From the NCBI GenBank assembly GCA_005281725.1, contig SSBO01000009.1, forward strand, positions 1,626,456 through 1,690,455: 64,000 nt of DNA. The letters run 5' to 3'. The translations under genes were made by a program, and so were the position numbers. The notes under the pieces were generated by a model. That model did no database searches, was not told the origin of the DNA, and saw nothing but the letters and a program-made list of their open reading frames with translations. This document shows positions 63,566-64,000 of the stretch, one piece after another (the first letter of the stretch is position 1; every line of letters begins with the position of its first letter). This DNA is from Wuchereria bancrofti. Its lineage: Eukaryota; Nematoda; Chromadorea; Rhabditida; Onchocercidae.

Positions 63566-64000
63566 TTTTGAATTTATATAGGAAAAGTACTTTCTCAGAA
63601 AAGTATTCCAAAATGAATTTGCGTCAATTCTTCCTCTTCAATAATTGAAATTAAAACATTAATTGAAACAAAAAATTAAATGAATGTTTCAATTCATGGT
63701 TTTTTGGAATTCTTTTTAAAACATTAACAATAATAATGCGACATCTCTGACGAATTTTTGCTAACGGAATAAAATTTCAAACCAAAATAGTCAATAAAAT
63801 AATTATTTCGCTTTTAACACTTACTAATATTTGTTGCATGCATCAAAATACATTGCATATTTTATGTAATTGTTGCAAGTGGCACAAATATTCATCATCA
63901 TCGATATTATTAACCTAATTGTGTCGATATGAACATATCTTCAGGAAAACATCTCTTGTTTACAACATCCCGTGTATTTCTTATTTAAGGGTAGAAATTT
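63566..64000 (-). repeat. inverted repeat, right arm (flank of an srx gene beyond the window)
   Basis: Reverse complement of 57755-58221. In gene C this sequence lies 240-700 bp upstream of the ATG, so here it should lie upstream of a plus-strand srx gene starting roughly 240 bp after the window ends. Confidence 0.85.

Noticed and set aside
1..64000. Transposon, viral or Wolbachia-derived insertion
   Set aside because: I found no transposase, reverse transcriptase, integrase, capsid or bacterial gene frame on either strand, and no long terminal repeats. The inverted repeats consist of srx gene and flank sequence.

Overview
The window reads as nuclear DNA of a chromadorean nematode, most likely a spirurid/filarial type. 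It is strongly AT-rich. Genes are split into many short exons by mostly 50-1000 bp GT-AG introns with TTTTCAG-like acceptors. It holds an exact 22-nt SL1 spliced-leader sequence and nematode-specific families (srx chemoreceptors, an LGC-type cys-loop channel subunit, a bestrophin). The species cannot be named from this alone. Exon models were built by hand from splice signals, reading phase and family similarity. Almost every exon-exon phase closes, which is the main support for the models.

Layout. 168-11217 (+): C-terminal quarter of midasin (MDN1/Rea1), from the late linker through the acidic D/E-rich stretch to the VWA/MIDAS domain. 13081-22342 (+): a multi-Tudor protein of about 1060 residues. 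24283-24354 (+): tRNA-Gln(CTG). 25142-26175 (+): Ap4A hydrolase (Nudix). 26449-30969 (-): complete bestrophin, convergent with the Nudix gene. 33986-38937 (-): complete cys-loop ligand-gated channel subunit. 39771-44048 (+): a protein divergently arranged from the channel gene, with signal peptide, ten-cysteine Ly6/three-finger-like ectodomain, one membrane span and a PP1-like phosphatase domain that has lost its catalytic metal ligands. 45385-57514 (-): three srx-type seven-transmembrane receptor genes (A, B, C) with decayed relics between them. 58836-59113 (+): a frameshifted small heat-shock-protein relic. 60560-61362 (+): a perfect inverted partial copy of srx gene A, starting beside the only N of the window. 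63566-64000: inverted copy of the upstream flank of srx gene C, which predicts another plus-strand srx gene just beyond the window.

Function. The left third holds housekeeping genes: ribosome maturation, a Tudor scaffold possibly for small-RNA/RNP work, and dinucleotide-polyphosphate clearance. The right two thirds hold membrane signalling genes: a chloride-channel-type bestrophin, a cys-loop receptor, a receptor-like pseudophosphatase and chemosensory receptors. The most unusual item is the Ly6-TM-pseudophosphatase. It lies head to head with a cys-loop receptor subunit, and Ly6-fold proteins are known modulators of that receptor family. The srx region shows active rearrangement: inverted copies, a splice-donor tandem array, a GC donor, and relics.
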